Assembly (NCBI RefSeq): GCF_900110125.1
Contig: NZ_FOCN01000002.1
Coordinates: 62,001-126,000 of the forward strand
Reading direction: 5' to 3'
DNA from: Cryobacterium luteum
GTDB lineage: Bacteria; Actinomycetota; Actinomycetes; Actinomycetales; Microbacteriaceae
DNA length: 64,000 bases
A program made the translations under genes and the position numbers. Of the stretch, positions 1 to 8,418 are shown in pieces; position 1 is the first letter of the stretch; each line of letters begins with the position of its first letter. The notes beneath the pieces were generated by a model. The model had not been told where the DNA came from. It made no database searches and saw only the letters and a list, made by a program, of their open reading frames with translations.

Positions 1-2
1 AT

Positions 3-503
3 CTCGGCGACCGGGCGGCCACGCTCACCCGGGCCGCGGCGGACATCAGCGAACTCCCCGGTGCCACCCGCGTTGCCGTCTCGCCCGTGTATGAATCTGC
101 GGCCGTGAAACCGGGCGGCGTCGACGAGAGTGCGCCCCGATACTTCAACGCCGTGCTGACCATCGGCTATAGCGGCGACCCGTACGCCCTGCTCGACGCC
201 GTCAATCTCATCGAGGCCCGGCACGGCCGGGTGCGCGCCGAACGGTGGGGGGACCGAACGCTTGACATCGACCTCATCGTGTTCGGCGAGCTGCGTATCG
301 ACGATGATCGCCTCATCCTGCCGCACCCGCGCGCGGCGGAACGTGACTTCGTATTGGCCCCGTGGCTCGACCTCGACGCGGCGGCCGTCATCCCCGGCCG
401 TGGGCTGGTTCGGGATCTGCTCGCCGCCACCGGCATCACGGTGCGCCGGGTAGCGGATGCCTCAGCCGCTGAATCCGCGCCGGCACCGGGAGCCGGGCGG
501 TGA
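3..503 (+). CDS. folK: 2-amino-4-hydroxy-6-hydroxymethyldihydropteridine pyrophosphokinase (HPPK), 5'-truncated by window edge
   Basis: HPPK transfers pyrophosphate from ATP to 6-hydroxymethyl-dihydropterin in cytosolic folate synthesis. The frame is open from base 3 and begins inside the protein at LGDRAATL, the usual N-terminal NLGDR region, so the true start lies upstream of the window. An internal GTG at 87 is not the real start. The HPPK signature is complete: RWGDRTLDIDLIVFG with the Mg-binding DxD, then LPHPRAAERDFVLAP. The last ~25 residues are an Ala/Pro-rich tail. It overlaps the next gene by 4 bases, so it is the end of a folate operon running into the membrane-protein genes. Identification is firm from the motif. 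Confidence 0.95.
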   Translation, partial: LGDRAATLTRAAADISELPGATRVAVSPVYESAAVKPGGVDESAPRYFNAVLTIGYSGDPYALLDAVNLIEARHGRVRAERWGDRTLDIDLIVFGELRIDDDRLILPHPRAAERDFVLAPWLDLDAAAVIPGRGLVRDLLAATGITVRRVADASAAESAPAPGAGR

Positions 504-982
504 AGCGTTCACACGCGACCGGACTGCTCGCCGCGGTGCTGATCGGTCTCGTGATCGGCTTTCTGCTCGAGATCGCCTTCGCGGCATCGGGCGCTCCGAT
601 CGTCGTTCCGCCGGTGACCCTGCCGTTGACGCTGATTTTGCTGGGCGCGGTCGTCGTGAGCCTGGCCTGGCAGGTGCGCCAGGGTACCCGTCGCAGGGCG
701 CTGCGCCGCATCGACCCGTTCTGGGCCATGCGGGTGGCCGTGCTGTCGAAGGCCACGTCGTTGTCGGCGTCGCTGCTGCTGGGAGCCGCTCTGGGCCTCG
801 TTCTGTACATTCTCACCCGTTCGGTGGTACCGGCAGTCCTATCGTTGTGGCTCGCGATCGGCACGGCGATCGGCGCAGCGCTCATGCTCACGGCCGGCCT
901 TGTGGCCGAACACTTCTGTACCCTGCCGCCCGACGATGACACCAATGGCGATACCGATGACTCCGGAGGTACCCGTGCCTGA
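500..982 (+). CDS. DUF3180 family membrane protein
   Basis: A 160-residue membrane protein of unknown function. It starts with GTG at 500, overlapping the folK stop. Four hydrophobic segments are visible (about residues 8-30, 38-58, 87-108 and 112-135) with a basic loop QGTRRRALRRIDPF between the second and third, which is the typical DUF3180 layout. The C-terminus is acidic and disordered. In actinobacteria this family sits directly after folK, as here, but no biochemical role in folate synthesis is known. The function is open; the family call comes from context and topology. Confidence 0.8.
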   Translation: MKRSHATGLLAAVLIGLVIGFLLEIAFAASGAPIVVPPVTLPLTLILLGAVVVSLAWQVRQGTRRRALRRIDPFWAMRVAVLSKATSLSASLLLGAALGLVLYILTRSVVPAVLSLWLAIGTAIGAALMLTAGLVAEHFCTLPPDDDTNGDTDDSGGTRA

Positions 983-1547
983 CCTGCCCGACGTAAACCA
1001 GCCTGGTGCGCTGCCGCCCGTTCCACACGACGTGGCCGAATCGGCCGATAGGCCCGAACCGTCGGCGCGGCTCGAACTGCCCGAGACGGGCGACTGGATG
1101 CGCGTCTCCCCGAAGTATGTACTGGTCGAGATCGTCGGCACCATCGTGAACGCCGTTGTCGTGTGCGGCGGAGCGAGCCTGCTCTGGTTGTTGCTCGACC
1201 AGACCTGGGCCCTGTGGGTCGGCATAGCCGTGCTGGTCGCGTCGATCATCAATCTCGTGTTCGAGCCGCGTCGGGTGCGCTCCATCGGGTATCTGCTGCG
1301 GGGCGATGACCTGCTGTTTCGCCGCGGCATCCTCTTTCAACGTTTCGTCGCGGTGCCGTACGGGCGGATGCAGCTCATCGACATCACCCGTGGCCCGATC
1401 GCCCGGTGGCTCGGGCTGGCCGACCTCAAGTTCGTGACGGCCGCGGCCACCGCCGGGGTCTCGATTCCCGGGCTGGCCGAAGCCGACGCCGAGAGCCTGC
1501 GCGACCGGCTGGTGGAACTCGCGGAGAGCCGCCGGGCCGGCCTGTGA
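975..1547 (+). CDS. PH-domain (bPH2/DUF304, YdbS-like) membrane protein
   Basis: A 190-residue protein. I chose GTG at 975 because GGAGG lies six bases upstream and it overlaps the DUF3180 stop; an ATG at 957 is the alternative. A proline-rich cytosolic leader is followed by two membrane helices (VLVEIVGTIVNAVVVCGG and WALWVGIAVLVASIINLVF). Then comes the bacterial PH domain with the recognisable series RRVRSIGYLLRGDDLLFRRGILFQRFVAVPYGRMQLIDI. It pairs with the following larger gene like YdbS/YdbT of Bacillus. A role in membrane-stress or bacteriocin tolerance is known only for such homologues, so it is inference here. Confidence 0.8.
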   Translation: MPDLPDVNQPGALPPVPHDVAESADRPEPSARLELPETGDWMRVSPKYVLVEIVGTIVNAVVVCGGASLLWLLLDQTWALWVGIAVLVASIINLVFEPRRVRSIGYLLRGDDLLFRRGILFQRFVAVPYGRMQLIDITRGPIARWLGLADLKFVTAAATAGVSIPGLAEADAESLRDRLVELAESRRAGL

Positions 1548-3190
1548 GCGAGCCAGCCGCTCCGATTCCGGCCCCCCTGGCGGCGCCGCGCACCGACCTC
1601 ACCGACGGGGAATGGCACCGCCTGCACCCCGCGACGCCGGTTTTGCGGGGTGGCATTTTTATGGTGGCCATCATCGGCTTCATCATCGCCAACCTGCGCG
1701 AACGACTCGTCGACCTGTTCCTGGGTGAGGAGAACTATCGGGGCGATCCGATCGACGCGATCTACGAGCGCGGAGCCGCCGGTTGGGCCCTGCTGATCGT
1801 CGCCGGGGTGCTTCTGGTCATCATCGGGGTGTTCTACCTGTCCTGGCGCATGCACACCTTTCGGGTGACCGGAGAGATCGTCGAAGTGCGCAGCGGCGTG
1901 GTCTTTCGCAGCAACCGCAAGGCCCGTCTCGACCGGGTGCAGGGTGTCAATCTGGCCCGGCCGCTGATCGCCCGCCTGTTCGGTGCGGCCCGGCTGGAGA
2001 TCACGGTCGCCGGACAAGACGGCAACGTACAGCTCGCCTATCTCGGCTCGAAACTAGCGGATGACCTGCGCCGCGACATCCTGCACCTTGCCTCCGGTCT
2101 GTGGCAGGCACGGCAGCCGGCCGACCTGCCCGGTGTGCCGGCGGCAGCCGCACCCACCCCGATCGTGCCGGCCACCGCGCCACCCGCGCACACGGCCCTC
2201 GGTGACTTCGCGACCGCGCGCTACAACGAATTTCGGGCTCCGGAGCTCGACCCCGATGCGGCCCCGCCCGAATCGGTCGTGCGCATTCCGCCGGGGCGCC
2301 TGATCGGATCGGTTGTGCTCAGCGGCTTCACCGTCTTTCTCCTTCTGGCCGGCGTCGGTCTCATCGTCAGCGTGGTCGCCGGGAGCAGCGGCTGGGTGCT
2401 CGTGGCGGTGCTGCCTGGGCTCCTCGGCAGTGTCGGTTACTACTTCTCCCGCATCACCAAGACGTTGCGGTTCAGCATCGCGGGCACCCCCGACGGTGTG
2501 CGGGTCGGCTTCGGTCTGCTGTCCACGAGCAGTCAGACCTTGCCGCCCGGCCGCATCCACGCCATCAAGGTGTCACAGCCCATTCTCTGGCGTCGGTTCG
2601 GCTGGTGGCAGGTCAGCATCAACACGGCGGGCCAGGCCGCCGGCCGCAGCAGCGCCCCCGCGACCAGCGCCAACATCCTGCCGGTCGGCACCCTTGCCGA
2701 CGTCGAGAAGGTACTCCAACTGGCGCTGCCCGGCTTCGACACCGACACTCAACGCGCCCTGGTCGAGAACGGACTGCTCGGCGGTCACAAACGTGACGCC
2801 GCGCTCGCCGATTTCTACAGTAATGCCCCCGCCCGTGCCGCCTGGCTGCGCCCATTCTCGTGGTGGCGCACCGGCTGGGCAGTCTCGGATCAGGTCGCCG
2901 TGATTCGCCGCGGCGTGCTTTCCCGCGACCTCATTCTCGTGCCCCTCGCGCGAATGCAGGGCGTGCGCATCAGCCAGGGACCCGTGCGAAGGCGCCTACG
3001 CCTCGCGTCGGCAGACCTGCACACGGTTGCCGGGCCGGTCAGTGCCTCACTGCCCGTCATCGACGTCGATGAAGCACTGGTTCTCTTCGAGTGGATGTCC
3101 ACGGGAGCCGTACGGTCGGCGCTCGCCGACACTACCCACCAGTGGAGCCGCGCGGGCAAACCCTCGCCAGCCCGGGAAGCAGCGGAATGA
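1544..3190 (+). CDS. Large PH-domain (YdbT-like) membrane protein with three bPH2 repeats
   Basis: 548 residues from GTG at 1544, which overlaps the previous stop; the open frame extends further upstream, but only through the neighbour's coding sequence. Three bPH2 (DUF304) units can be picked out by the pattern GxxxRxxRxxRxQGV/LxxxxxRxLxR: about residues 110-185 (SGVVFRSNRKARLDRVQGVN), 300-400 (FGLLSTSSQTLPPGRIHAIK) and 440-540 (RGVLSRDLILVPLARMQGVR). Each is preceded by paired hydrophobic segments. An alanine/proline linker lies around residue 195-215. It is the partner of the preceding small PH protein, most likely a membrane complex; function unknown. Confidence 0.8.
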   Translation: MSEPAAPIPAPLAAPRTDLTDGEWHRLHPATPVLRGGIFMVAIIGFIIANLRERLVDLFLGEENYRGDPIDAIYERGAAGWALLIVAGVLLVIIGVFYLSWRMHTFRVTGEIVEVRSGVVFRSNRKARLDRVQGVNLARPLIARLFGAARLEITVAGQDGNVQLAYLGSKLADDLRRDILHLASGLWQARQPADLPGVPAAAAPTPIVPATAPPAHTALGDFATARYNEFRAPELDPDAAPPESVVRIPPGRLIGSVVLSGFTVFLLLAGVGLIVSVVAGSSGWVLVAVLPGLLGSVGYYFSRITKTLRFSIAGTPDGVRVGFGLLSTSSQTLPPGRIHAIKVSQPILWRRFGWWQVSINTAGQAAGRSSAPATSANILPVGTLADVEKVLQLALPGFDTDTQRALVENGLLGGHKRDAALADFYSNAPARAAWLRPFSWWRTGWAVSDQVAVIRRGVLSRDLILVPLARMQGVRISQGPVRRRLRLASADLHTVAGPVSASLPVIDVDEALVLFEWMSTGAVRSALADTTHQWSRAGKPSPAREAAE

Positions 3191-3948
3191 ACGACAAGCC
3201 CGGACGCCTCGGCGTCGGCATCATCGGCGCCGGTCACGTCGGCCCCATTCTTGGAGCGGCCCTCGCGGGCGCTGGCCACGCGATCGTCGGCATCTCCGCG
3301 ATCTCGCAGGCCAGCCGCGACCGCGCCGAAGCGATCCTGCCGCTCGTGCCCATCCTCACCGTGCCCGAGGTCGTCGAACGAAGCGAACTGGTCATCATCG
3401 CGGTGCCGGACGCCCACCTGGCGCGCCTCGTGCAGGGCCTCGCCGCGACGAACACCTGGCAGCCCGGCCAGATCGTGCTGCACACCTCGGCCCGCTTCGG
3501 CACCGCCGTGCTCGCGCCGGCGCAGGCGGCCGGCGCCATTCCGCTCGCCATTCACCCGGCGATGTCCTTCACCGGAACCAGCCTCGACCTGGCCCGTCTC
3601 GCCGACAGCTACTTCGCGGTGACCGCACCCGGCCCGGTGTTGCCGATCGGGCAGGCGCTCGCCGTGGAGATGGGCGGCGAACCGCTCATCATCGCCGAGG
3701 CCGACCGTGCCAGCTACGCCGAAGCGATCCAGATCGCCACCGCCTTCTCCACGTCGATCGTCGAGCAGGCCACGCGGCTGCTCGCCGGAATCGGTCTCGA
3801 ACATCCAGGGGCTATTCTTGGTCCGCTGCTGCGCTCCGCGATGGAGAACGCCCTCGGGCGCACGAGCCCCGAACGACTCGACCTGGCGGGCTTCGATGAA
3901 ATCGAGCAGCGGCAGCATCCGTTTGACGACGACAGGTCGCGCGAATGA
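3187..3948 (+). CDS. DUF2520 / Rossmann-fold NAD(P)-binding protein
   Basis: 253 residues from ATG at 3187, overlapping the previous stop by 4 bases and panC by 4 bases. The N-terminus carries the dinucleotide-binding glycine pattern GVGIIGAGHVGPILGAAL, followed by DAHLARLV and HPAMSFTGTS. This is the arrangement of the Rossmann-like plus DUF2520 proteins (ProC/F420-NADP-reductase-like fold). This family is regularly encoded next to panC. A reductase role linked to pantothenate synthesis is a tempting inference, but no substrate is known. Confidence 0.8.
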   Translation: MNDKPGRLGVGIIGAGHVGPILGAALAGAGHAIVGISAISQASRDRAEAILPLVPILTVPEVVERSELVIIAVPDAHLARLVQGLAATNTWQPGQIVLHTSARFGTAVLAPAQAAGAIPLAIHPAMSFTGTSLDLARLADSYFAVTAPGPVLPIGQALAVEMGGEPLIIAEADRASYAEAIQIATAFSTSIVEQATRLLAGIGLEHPGAILGPLLRSAMENALGRTSPERLDLAGFDEIEQRQHPFDDDRSRE

Positions 3949-4817
3949 CTACGCCAGAAATGATCGGCTCCATCGCCGAGCTGCATGACCGTCTCGGCCA
4001 GGCGCGCGACCGCGCGGCACTGACCGGCGGTGACACGCGCATCGTGTTGGTGCCGACCATGGGGGCGCTGCACGCCGGCCACCTCGAGCTCGTGCGACGG
4101 GCGCACACCCTCGGCGACATCGTGGTGGTGTCGATCTTCGTCAACCCCCTGCAATTCGGCGCCGGCGAAGACCTCGACAGCTACCCGCGCACCCTCAAGG
4201 CTGACCTGGCCGCGCTCGAGGCCGAGAACGTGGCGTTCGTGTTCGCGCCGAGCGCCCGCGAGATGTATCCGGGCGGCACGAACGATACCCGGGTGACCGC
4301 CGGAACGGTCGGCTCACTCTATGAGGGAGCCGCGCGGCCCGGCCACTTCGACGGCATGCTCACCGTCGTGGCGAAACTGCTGGGCATCGTGACGCCGGAT
4401 GCCGCGGTGTTCGGCCAAAAAGACGGCCAGCAGGCTTTTCTGGTGCAACGCATGGTCGCCGATCTCAATGTGCGCACCACCATCGAGGTTGTCGATACCG
4501 TGCGCGAACCCAGCGGACTGGCCCTGTCCAGCCGCAACCGGTACCTCGACGACGTGCAGCACACGGCAGCGCAGGCGCTGTTCGCCGGGCTCAACGCTGC
4601 CGTAGCGGAGGCGCAGGCCGGCCCTGGTGCAGCGCTCACCGCAGCGCGTGCGCGCATTGCCGCCCAGCCGCTGGTTAAACTGGACTATCTCGTGATCGTG
4701 CACCCGGAGACTTTCCTCTCGGTGCCCTACGACTATCGCGGGCCGGCGCGCATGCTCGTGGCCGCGCGGGTCGGCACCACCCGACTGATCGACAACGTGT
4801 CGATCCGTCTCGGGTGA
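3945..4817 (+). CDS. panC: Pantothenate synthetase
   Basis: Condenses pantoate and beta-alanine with ATP to give pantothenate, in the cytosol. All diagnostic motifs are present: PTMGALHAGHL (HIGH-type nucleotide site), IFVNPLQFG, the FGQKDGQQ loop, and LALSSRNRYL. The 290-residue length is normal. The start ATG overlaps the DUF2520 stop, so the two are translationally coupled. A 49-base gap follows before lysS, which has its own ribosome site. No panD or panB is in the window. Confidence 0.96.
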   Translation: MTTPEMIGSIAELHDRLGQARDRAALTGGDTRIVLVPTMGALHAGHLELVRRAHTLGDIVVVSIFVNPLQFGAGEDLDSYPRTLKADLAALEAENVAFVFAPSAREMYPGGTNDTRVTAGTVGSLYEGAARPGHFDGMLTVVAKLLGIVTPDAAVFGQKDGQQAFLVQRMVADLNVRTTIEVVDTVREPSGLALSSRNRYLDDVQHTAAQALFAGLNAAVAEAQAGPGAALTAARARIAAQPLVKLDYLVIVHPETFLSVPYDYRGPARMLVAARVGTTRLIDNVSIRLG

Positions 4818-4866
4818 GGCGTGGCATCCGCTTTATTGTGAACTGACAGCACCAACGGAGAACCAG

Positions 4867-6396
4867 ATGAGCCAGAACACCCCGCCCACCTCGACCGATG
4901 ACGCCGAGGGCTTCTCCGACGCGGAGATGAACGAGCAGAAGGCCGTACGCCTCGGCAAGCGTGACCGCCTGAATGCGACCGCCGCGAGCCCGGCCGGCGG
5001 CGCCTACCCGGTGTCAGTGCCCGTCACGCACACCATTCCGGCGGTGCGCGCCGAATTTGGCGACCTTCAAGCGGATGCCGTCACCGGCGTCACCGTGGGA
5101 CTGGCCGGACGCATCGTGCACCTGCGCAACACCGGCAAGCTGTGCTTCGCGAGCCTGCAGTCGGGTGACGGCACCCGCATCCAGGCCATGGTCTCGCTCG
5201 CCGCCGTCGGCGACGAGTCCCTCGCCGCCTGGAAGGACCTCGTCGACCTCGGCGACCACCTGTTCGTCACCGGCGAGGTCATCTCCAGCCGTCGCGGCGA
5301 GCTGTCGATCATGGTCACCGACTGGCAGGTCGCCGCGAAGGCGCTGCTGCCGCTGCCCAACCTGCACTCCGAGCTCAGCGAGGAGACCCGGGTACGCAGC
5401 CGCTACCTCGACCTGATCAGCCGCGAGCAGGCCCGCACCAACGTGCTGTCCCGTTCCAGGGCCGTCGCGAGCCTGCGCAAAACGTTCACAGACCTCGAGT
5501 TCATCGAAATTGAGACGCCGATGCTGCAAACGATGCACGGCGGGGCATCCGCTCGACCGTTTCAGACCCACAGCAACGCCTTCGACACGGAACTTTTTCT
5601 GCGGATCGCACCCGAGCTGTTCCTGAAGCGGGCCGTGGTGGGCGGCATCGATCGGGTCTATGAGATCAATCGCAACTTTCGCAACGAGGGCGCCGACTCC
5701 ACCCACTCGCCCGAGTTCGCGATGCTCGAAGCCTACGAGGCGTATGGCGACTACAACTCCATTGCCGACCTCACCCAGAAGCTGATTCAGGATGCCGCGT
5801 TCGCGATCGCCGGATCGCACGTGGTGACCTGGGCCGACGGCACCCTGTTCGACCTCGGCGGCGACTGGGACCGCATCGGCATGTACGACAGCCTCTCGGC
5901 GGCCGCCGGCATCGTGATCACCCCGGAGACGCCACTGGCCGACCTGGTCGCCCTCGCAGCCCGCGAGGGGATCGAGATCGACCACCCCATTCACGGCAAG
6001 TACGTCGAAGAGCTGTGGGAGCACTTCGTGAAGGGTTCGCTCGTGCGACCGACTTTTGTGATGGACTTTCCCATCGATACGAGCCCGTTGGTGCGCGGGC
6101 ACCGCTCGGTGGCCGGCGTGGTCGAGAAGTGGGATCTCTACGTGCGCGGCTTCGAACTGGCCACCGGCTACTCCGAACTCGTCGACCCGGTCGTGCAGCG
6201 TGAACGCTTCATCGAGCAGGCGAGCCTGGCCGCCGGGGGAGACCCGGAGGCCATGCGTCTTGACGAAGAATTTCTGCGCGCCCTCGAATACGGCATGCCG
6301 CCGACTGGCGGCATGGGCATGGGCATCGACCGCATGCTGATGGCGCTGACCGGACTTGGTATTCGCGAAACGATCCTTTTTCCTCTGGTGAAGTGA
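4867..6396 (+). CDS. lysS: Lysyl-tRNA synthetase, class II
   Basis: Charges tRNA-Lys. 509 residues, the normal bacterial size, from ATG at 4867 with GGAG nine bases upstream. An N-terminal OB-fold anticodon-binding domain (about 60-170: GLAGRIVHLRNTGKLCFASLQSGDG) precedes the class II catalytic core. Motif 1 lies near EFIEIETPMLQ, motif 2 is NRNFRNEGADSTHSPEFAMLEAY, and motif 3 is GMGMGIDRMLMALTG. The first ~50 residues are a low-complexity extension. Its stop overlaps the start of a tiny membrane protein gene. Confidence 0.96.
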   Translation: MSQNTPPTSTDDAEGFSDAEMNEQKAVRLGKRDRLNATAASPAGGAYPVSVPVTHTIPAVRAEFGDLQADAVTGVTVGLAGRIVHLRNTGKLCFASLQSGDGTRIQAMVSLAAVGDESLAAWKDLVDLGDHLFVTGEVISSRRGELSIMVTDWQVAAKALLPLPNLHSELSEETRVRSRYLDLISREQARTNVLSRSRAVASLRKTFTDLEFIEIETPMLQTMHGGASARPFQTHSNAFDTELFLRIAPELFLKRAVVGGIDRVYEINRNFRNEGADSTHSPEFAMLEAYEAYGDYNSIADLTQKLIQDAAFAIAGSHVVTWADGTLFDLGGDWDRIGMYDSLSAAAGIVITPETPLADLVALAAREGIEIDHPIHGKYVEELWEHFVKGSLVRPTFVMDFPIDTSPLVRGHRSVAGVVEKWDLYVRGFELATGYSELVDPVVQRERFIEQASLAAGGDPEAMRLDEEFLRALEYGMPPTGGMGMGIDRMLMALTGLGIRETILFPLVK

Positions 6397-6542
6397 TGAG
6401 TTATCTGCCCGATGACGAGCTGCGGCCCGACCAGGGGGGCCGTAAGCCGCCGTCGATGAACCGCATCGCCCTCTGGGTGATCGTCGGCGGCGTCGGGCTG
6501 TACTACCTGGGCAGCGGCCTGATCGGCCTGCTGAGCAAGTAG
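6396..6542 (+). CDS. Small single-pass membrane protein (48 aa)
   Basis: An ATG at 6396 overlaps the lysS stop (TGATG) and opens a 48-codon frame. The product has a charged, proline-containing N-terminus and one hydrophobic segment near its end (IALWVIVGGVGLYYLGSGLIGLL) that stops almost immediately after the membrane. The tight coupling to lysS and protein-like codon use argue for a real gene. I do not recognise the function. Confidence 0.6.
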   Translation: MSYLPDDELRPDQGGRKPPSMNRIALWVIVGGVGLYYLGSGLIGLLSK

Positions 6543-6576
6543 CGGCGCTCCCAGTCTTTACGCGTAGGCTGGGTCC

Positions 6577-6756
6577 GTGATTGAGAACTTCTGGGGTAAC
6601 GCGCTCTTTTCGATTGTGCCCACCATTGCGCTCGGCCTCATGTTCTGGCTGATGATGCGCTCGATCCTGCGCGCTGACCGCACCGAACGCAAGGTGTACG
6701 CCCAAATCGAAGCCGAAGAACGCGCCCGGCTCGGTCTCGACAAACCGGTCACCTAA
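6577..6756 (+). CDS. Small single-pass membrane protein (59 aa)
   Basis: GTG at 6577 opens a 59-codon frame ending just six bases before the phospholipase D gene. The product is a short N-terminus, a transmembrane segment (ALFSIVPTIALGLMFWLMMRSIL), then a charged helix ADRTERKVYAQIEAEERARLGLDK. The upstream stretch CTTTACGCGTAGGCTGGGT may hold a promoter -10 (TAGGCT). The layout suggests a membrane-tethered amphipathic helix. Function unknown; it may be co-transcribed with the cardiolipin-synthase-like gene. Confidence 0.65.
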   Translation: MIENFWGNALFSIVPTIALGLMFWLMMRSILRADRTERKVYAQIEAEERARLGLDKPVT

Positions 6757-6762
6757 GTACCA

Positions 6763-8226
6763 ATGTTCGGCATCGACGGCCTGACCATCACCGTTCTGCT
6801 GGCCCTGATCGTCGACTTCTCGGTTCGCGTCATTGCCATCATCGTGGTGCCCCGCAATCGGCGGCCCATGTCGGGCATGGCCTGGCTGCTGACCATTTTC
6901 TTCATTCCCTACCTCGGCGTGCTGCTGTTTCTGTTGATCGGCTTCCGTACGCTGCCGAAGAAGCGTCGCCTGATGCAGGATGAAATCAACAAGTTTATCC
7001 TCGACAGCACCGAGGGCATGGAACTGGTGCGACGCGACCACCCGTGGCCGGGCTGGCTCGAATCCGTCGTTGAACTCAATCGCAACCTGGGTGCCATGCC
7101 GCTGGTCGGCGACAACACGGCGAGCCTGATCGGCGAATACCAGGTGGCGTTCGACACCATGATCGCCGACATCGACCAGGCTCAGAAATACGTGCACGTC
7201 GAGTTCTACATCCTCTCGCTCGATCACACCACCGCCCCCTTCTTTGACGCCCTCGAGAATGCGCACAGACGCGGTGTCAGCGTACGGGTGCTGATGGACC
7301 ACATTCAGTCCATGCGCAAGCCCGGCTTTCACCAGACCAAGAAACGGCTCACGGATGCCGGCATCGCGTGGCAGCTGATGCTGCCGGTGCAGCCGTTCAA
7401 GGGCAAATGGCAACGACCCGACCTGCGCAATCATCGCAAGCTGCTCATCGTCGACGGCATGGTCGGCTTCATGGGGTCACAGAACATCATCGACCGCTCC
7501 TACAACATGAAGAGCAACATTCGTCGCGGCCTGCAGTGGAAAGATTTCATGACCCGGCTGGAAGGCCCGATTGTGTCGGGCCTCAACGCGATCTTCATCA
7601 CCGACTGGTACAGCGAAACCAATGAACTACTCACCCGCGACATCGAGCCGGTTCATCCGCGGCCAGTGACGGATGCCCTCGACTGCCAGGTGGTGCCGAG
7701 CGGGCCGGGGTTCAAGGGGGAAAACAACCTGCGGCTGTTCCTCGCACTGCTCTATTACGCGCAGGATCGCATCATCATCACGAGCCCCTACTTCGTGCCG
7801 GACGAATCGATCATGTACGCCATCACGACCGCTGTGCAGCGGGGGCTGCACGTGGAACTGTTCGTGTCCGAAATCGGCGATCAGGCCGTGGTCTACCACG
7901 CGCAGCGCTCGTATTATGAGGAACTCCTAACGGCCGGCGTACACATCTACATGTACAAAGCGCCCTACATTCTGCACGCGAAGCACTTCACGATCGACGA
8001 CGAGGTGGCTGTCGTCGGCTCGAGCAATATGGACCAGCGTTCGTTCAGCCTCAACATGGAGGTGTCGCTCATGGTGCACGGCCGGTCGTTCGTGCGCAAC
8101 CTGCGGGCCATGGAAGACGAGAACCGGCTCAATAGTCGCGAACTGACCCTGGAGGAATGGCGCAAGCAGCCGCTGCGCTCCACCATCCTCGACAACCTCG
8201 CCCGGCTCACCTCCGCGGTGCAGTAG
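6763..8226 (+). CDS. Cardiolipin synthase-like phospholipase D family protein
   Basis: 487 residues from ATG at 6763. Two N-terminal membrane helices (GLTITVLLALIVDFSVRVIAIIVV and MAWLLTIFFIPYLGVLLFLLIGF) precede two PLD catalytic half-sites. The HKD motifs are intact: NHRKLLIVDGMVGFMGSQN (His ~224) and HAKHFTIDDEVAVVGSSNMDQRSF (His ~405). This is the PLDc_N plus PLD arrangement of bacterial cardiolipin synthases, which join phosphatidylglycerol molecules. Actinobacteria often also have a CDP-alcohol-type enzyme, so the exact substrate remains open. Confidence 0.88.
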   Translation: MFGIDGLTITVLLALIVDFSVRVIAIIVVPRNRRPMSGMAWLLTIFFIPYLGVLLFLLIGFRTLPKKRRLMQDEINKFILDSTEGMELVRRDHPWPGWLESVVELNRNLGAMPLVGDNTASLIGEYQVAFDTMIADIDQAQKYVHVEFYILSLDHTTAPFFDALENAHRRGVSVRVLMDHIQSMRKPGFHQTKKRLTDAGIAWQLMLPVQPFKGKWQRPDLRNHRKLLIVDGMVGFMGSQNIIDRSYNMKSNIRRGLQWKDFMTRLEGPIVSGLNAIFITDWYSETNELLTRDIEPVHPRPVTDALDCQVVPSGPGFKGENNLRLFLALLYYAQDRIIITSPYFVPDESIMYAITTAVQRGLHVELFVSEIGDQAVVYHAQRSYYEELLTAGVHIYMYKAPYILHAKHFTIDDEVAVVGSSNMDQRSFSLNMEVSLMVHGRSFVRNLRAMEDENRLNSRELTLEEWRKQPLRSTILDNLARLTSAVQ

Positions 8227-8295
8227 GTGCGCGAAACGGATGCGGCGCGGCCGGGCCGCGCGCAGCATCCGTCACGCTGCTCCTGCTAAAACAAA

Positions 8296-8331
8296 GGCGT
8301 GACGCAGGCTGCACGCAGCCTGCGTCACGCC
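8296..8331. terminator. Perfect 16-bp hairpin after the PLD gene
   Basis: Positions 8296-8311 pair perfectly with 8316-8331 around the loop CACG. The A-rich stretch TAAAACAAA just before it becomes a T-rich tail on the minus strand, so the stem could end transcription in both directions. On the plus strand it lacks a good U tract. Its right arm overlaps the candidate ClgR site upstream of clpC. Confidence 0.65.
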
Positions 8332-8341
8332 TACGGCGAAC
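8324..8341 (+). promoter_or_regulatory. Candidate ClgR operator upstream of clpC
   Basis: The sequence around 8328-8341, CGCCTACGGCGAAC preceded by A, fits the Corynebacterium ClgR consensus as I recall it (WNNWCGCYNANRGCGWWS) at every constrained base except the first W. It lies about 80 bases before the clpC start, where ClgR activates clp genes in actinobacteria. The clgR gene is not in this window. The site is seen; its function is inferred. Confidence 0.45.
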
Positions 8342-8418
8342 AAACACCCGCGAGGCGTTCAGGCTGGTTACTCTCGATGTAACGGCACCAACTGCCCTGG
8401 CGCCAAGGGAGCGATCAT

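Noticed and set aside
5014..7434. Open frame of about 800 codons antisense to lysS, the two small genes and the PLD gene.
   Set aside because: Mirror of real genes with clear motifs; the His/Arg/Gly-rich product is not protein-like.
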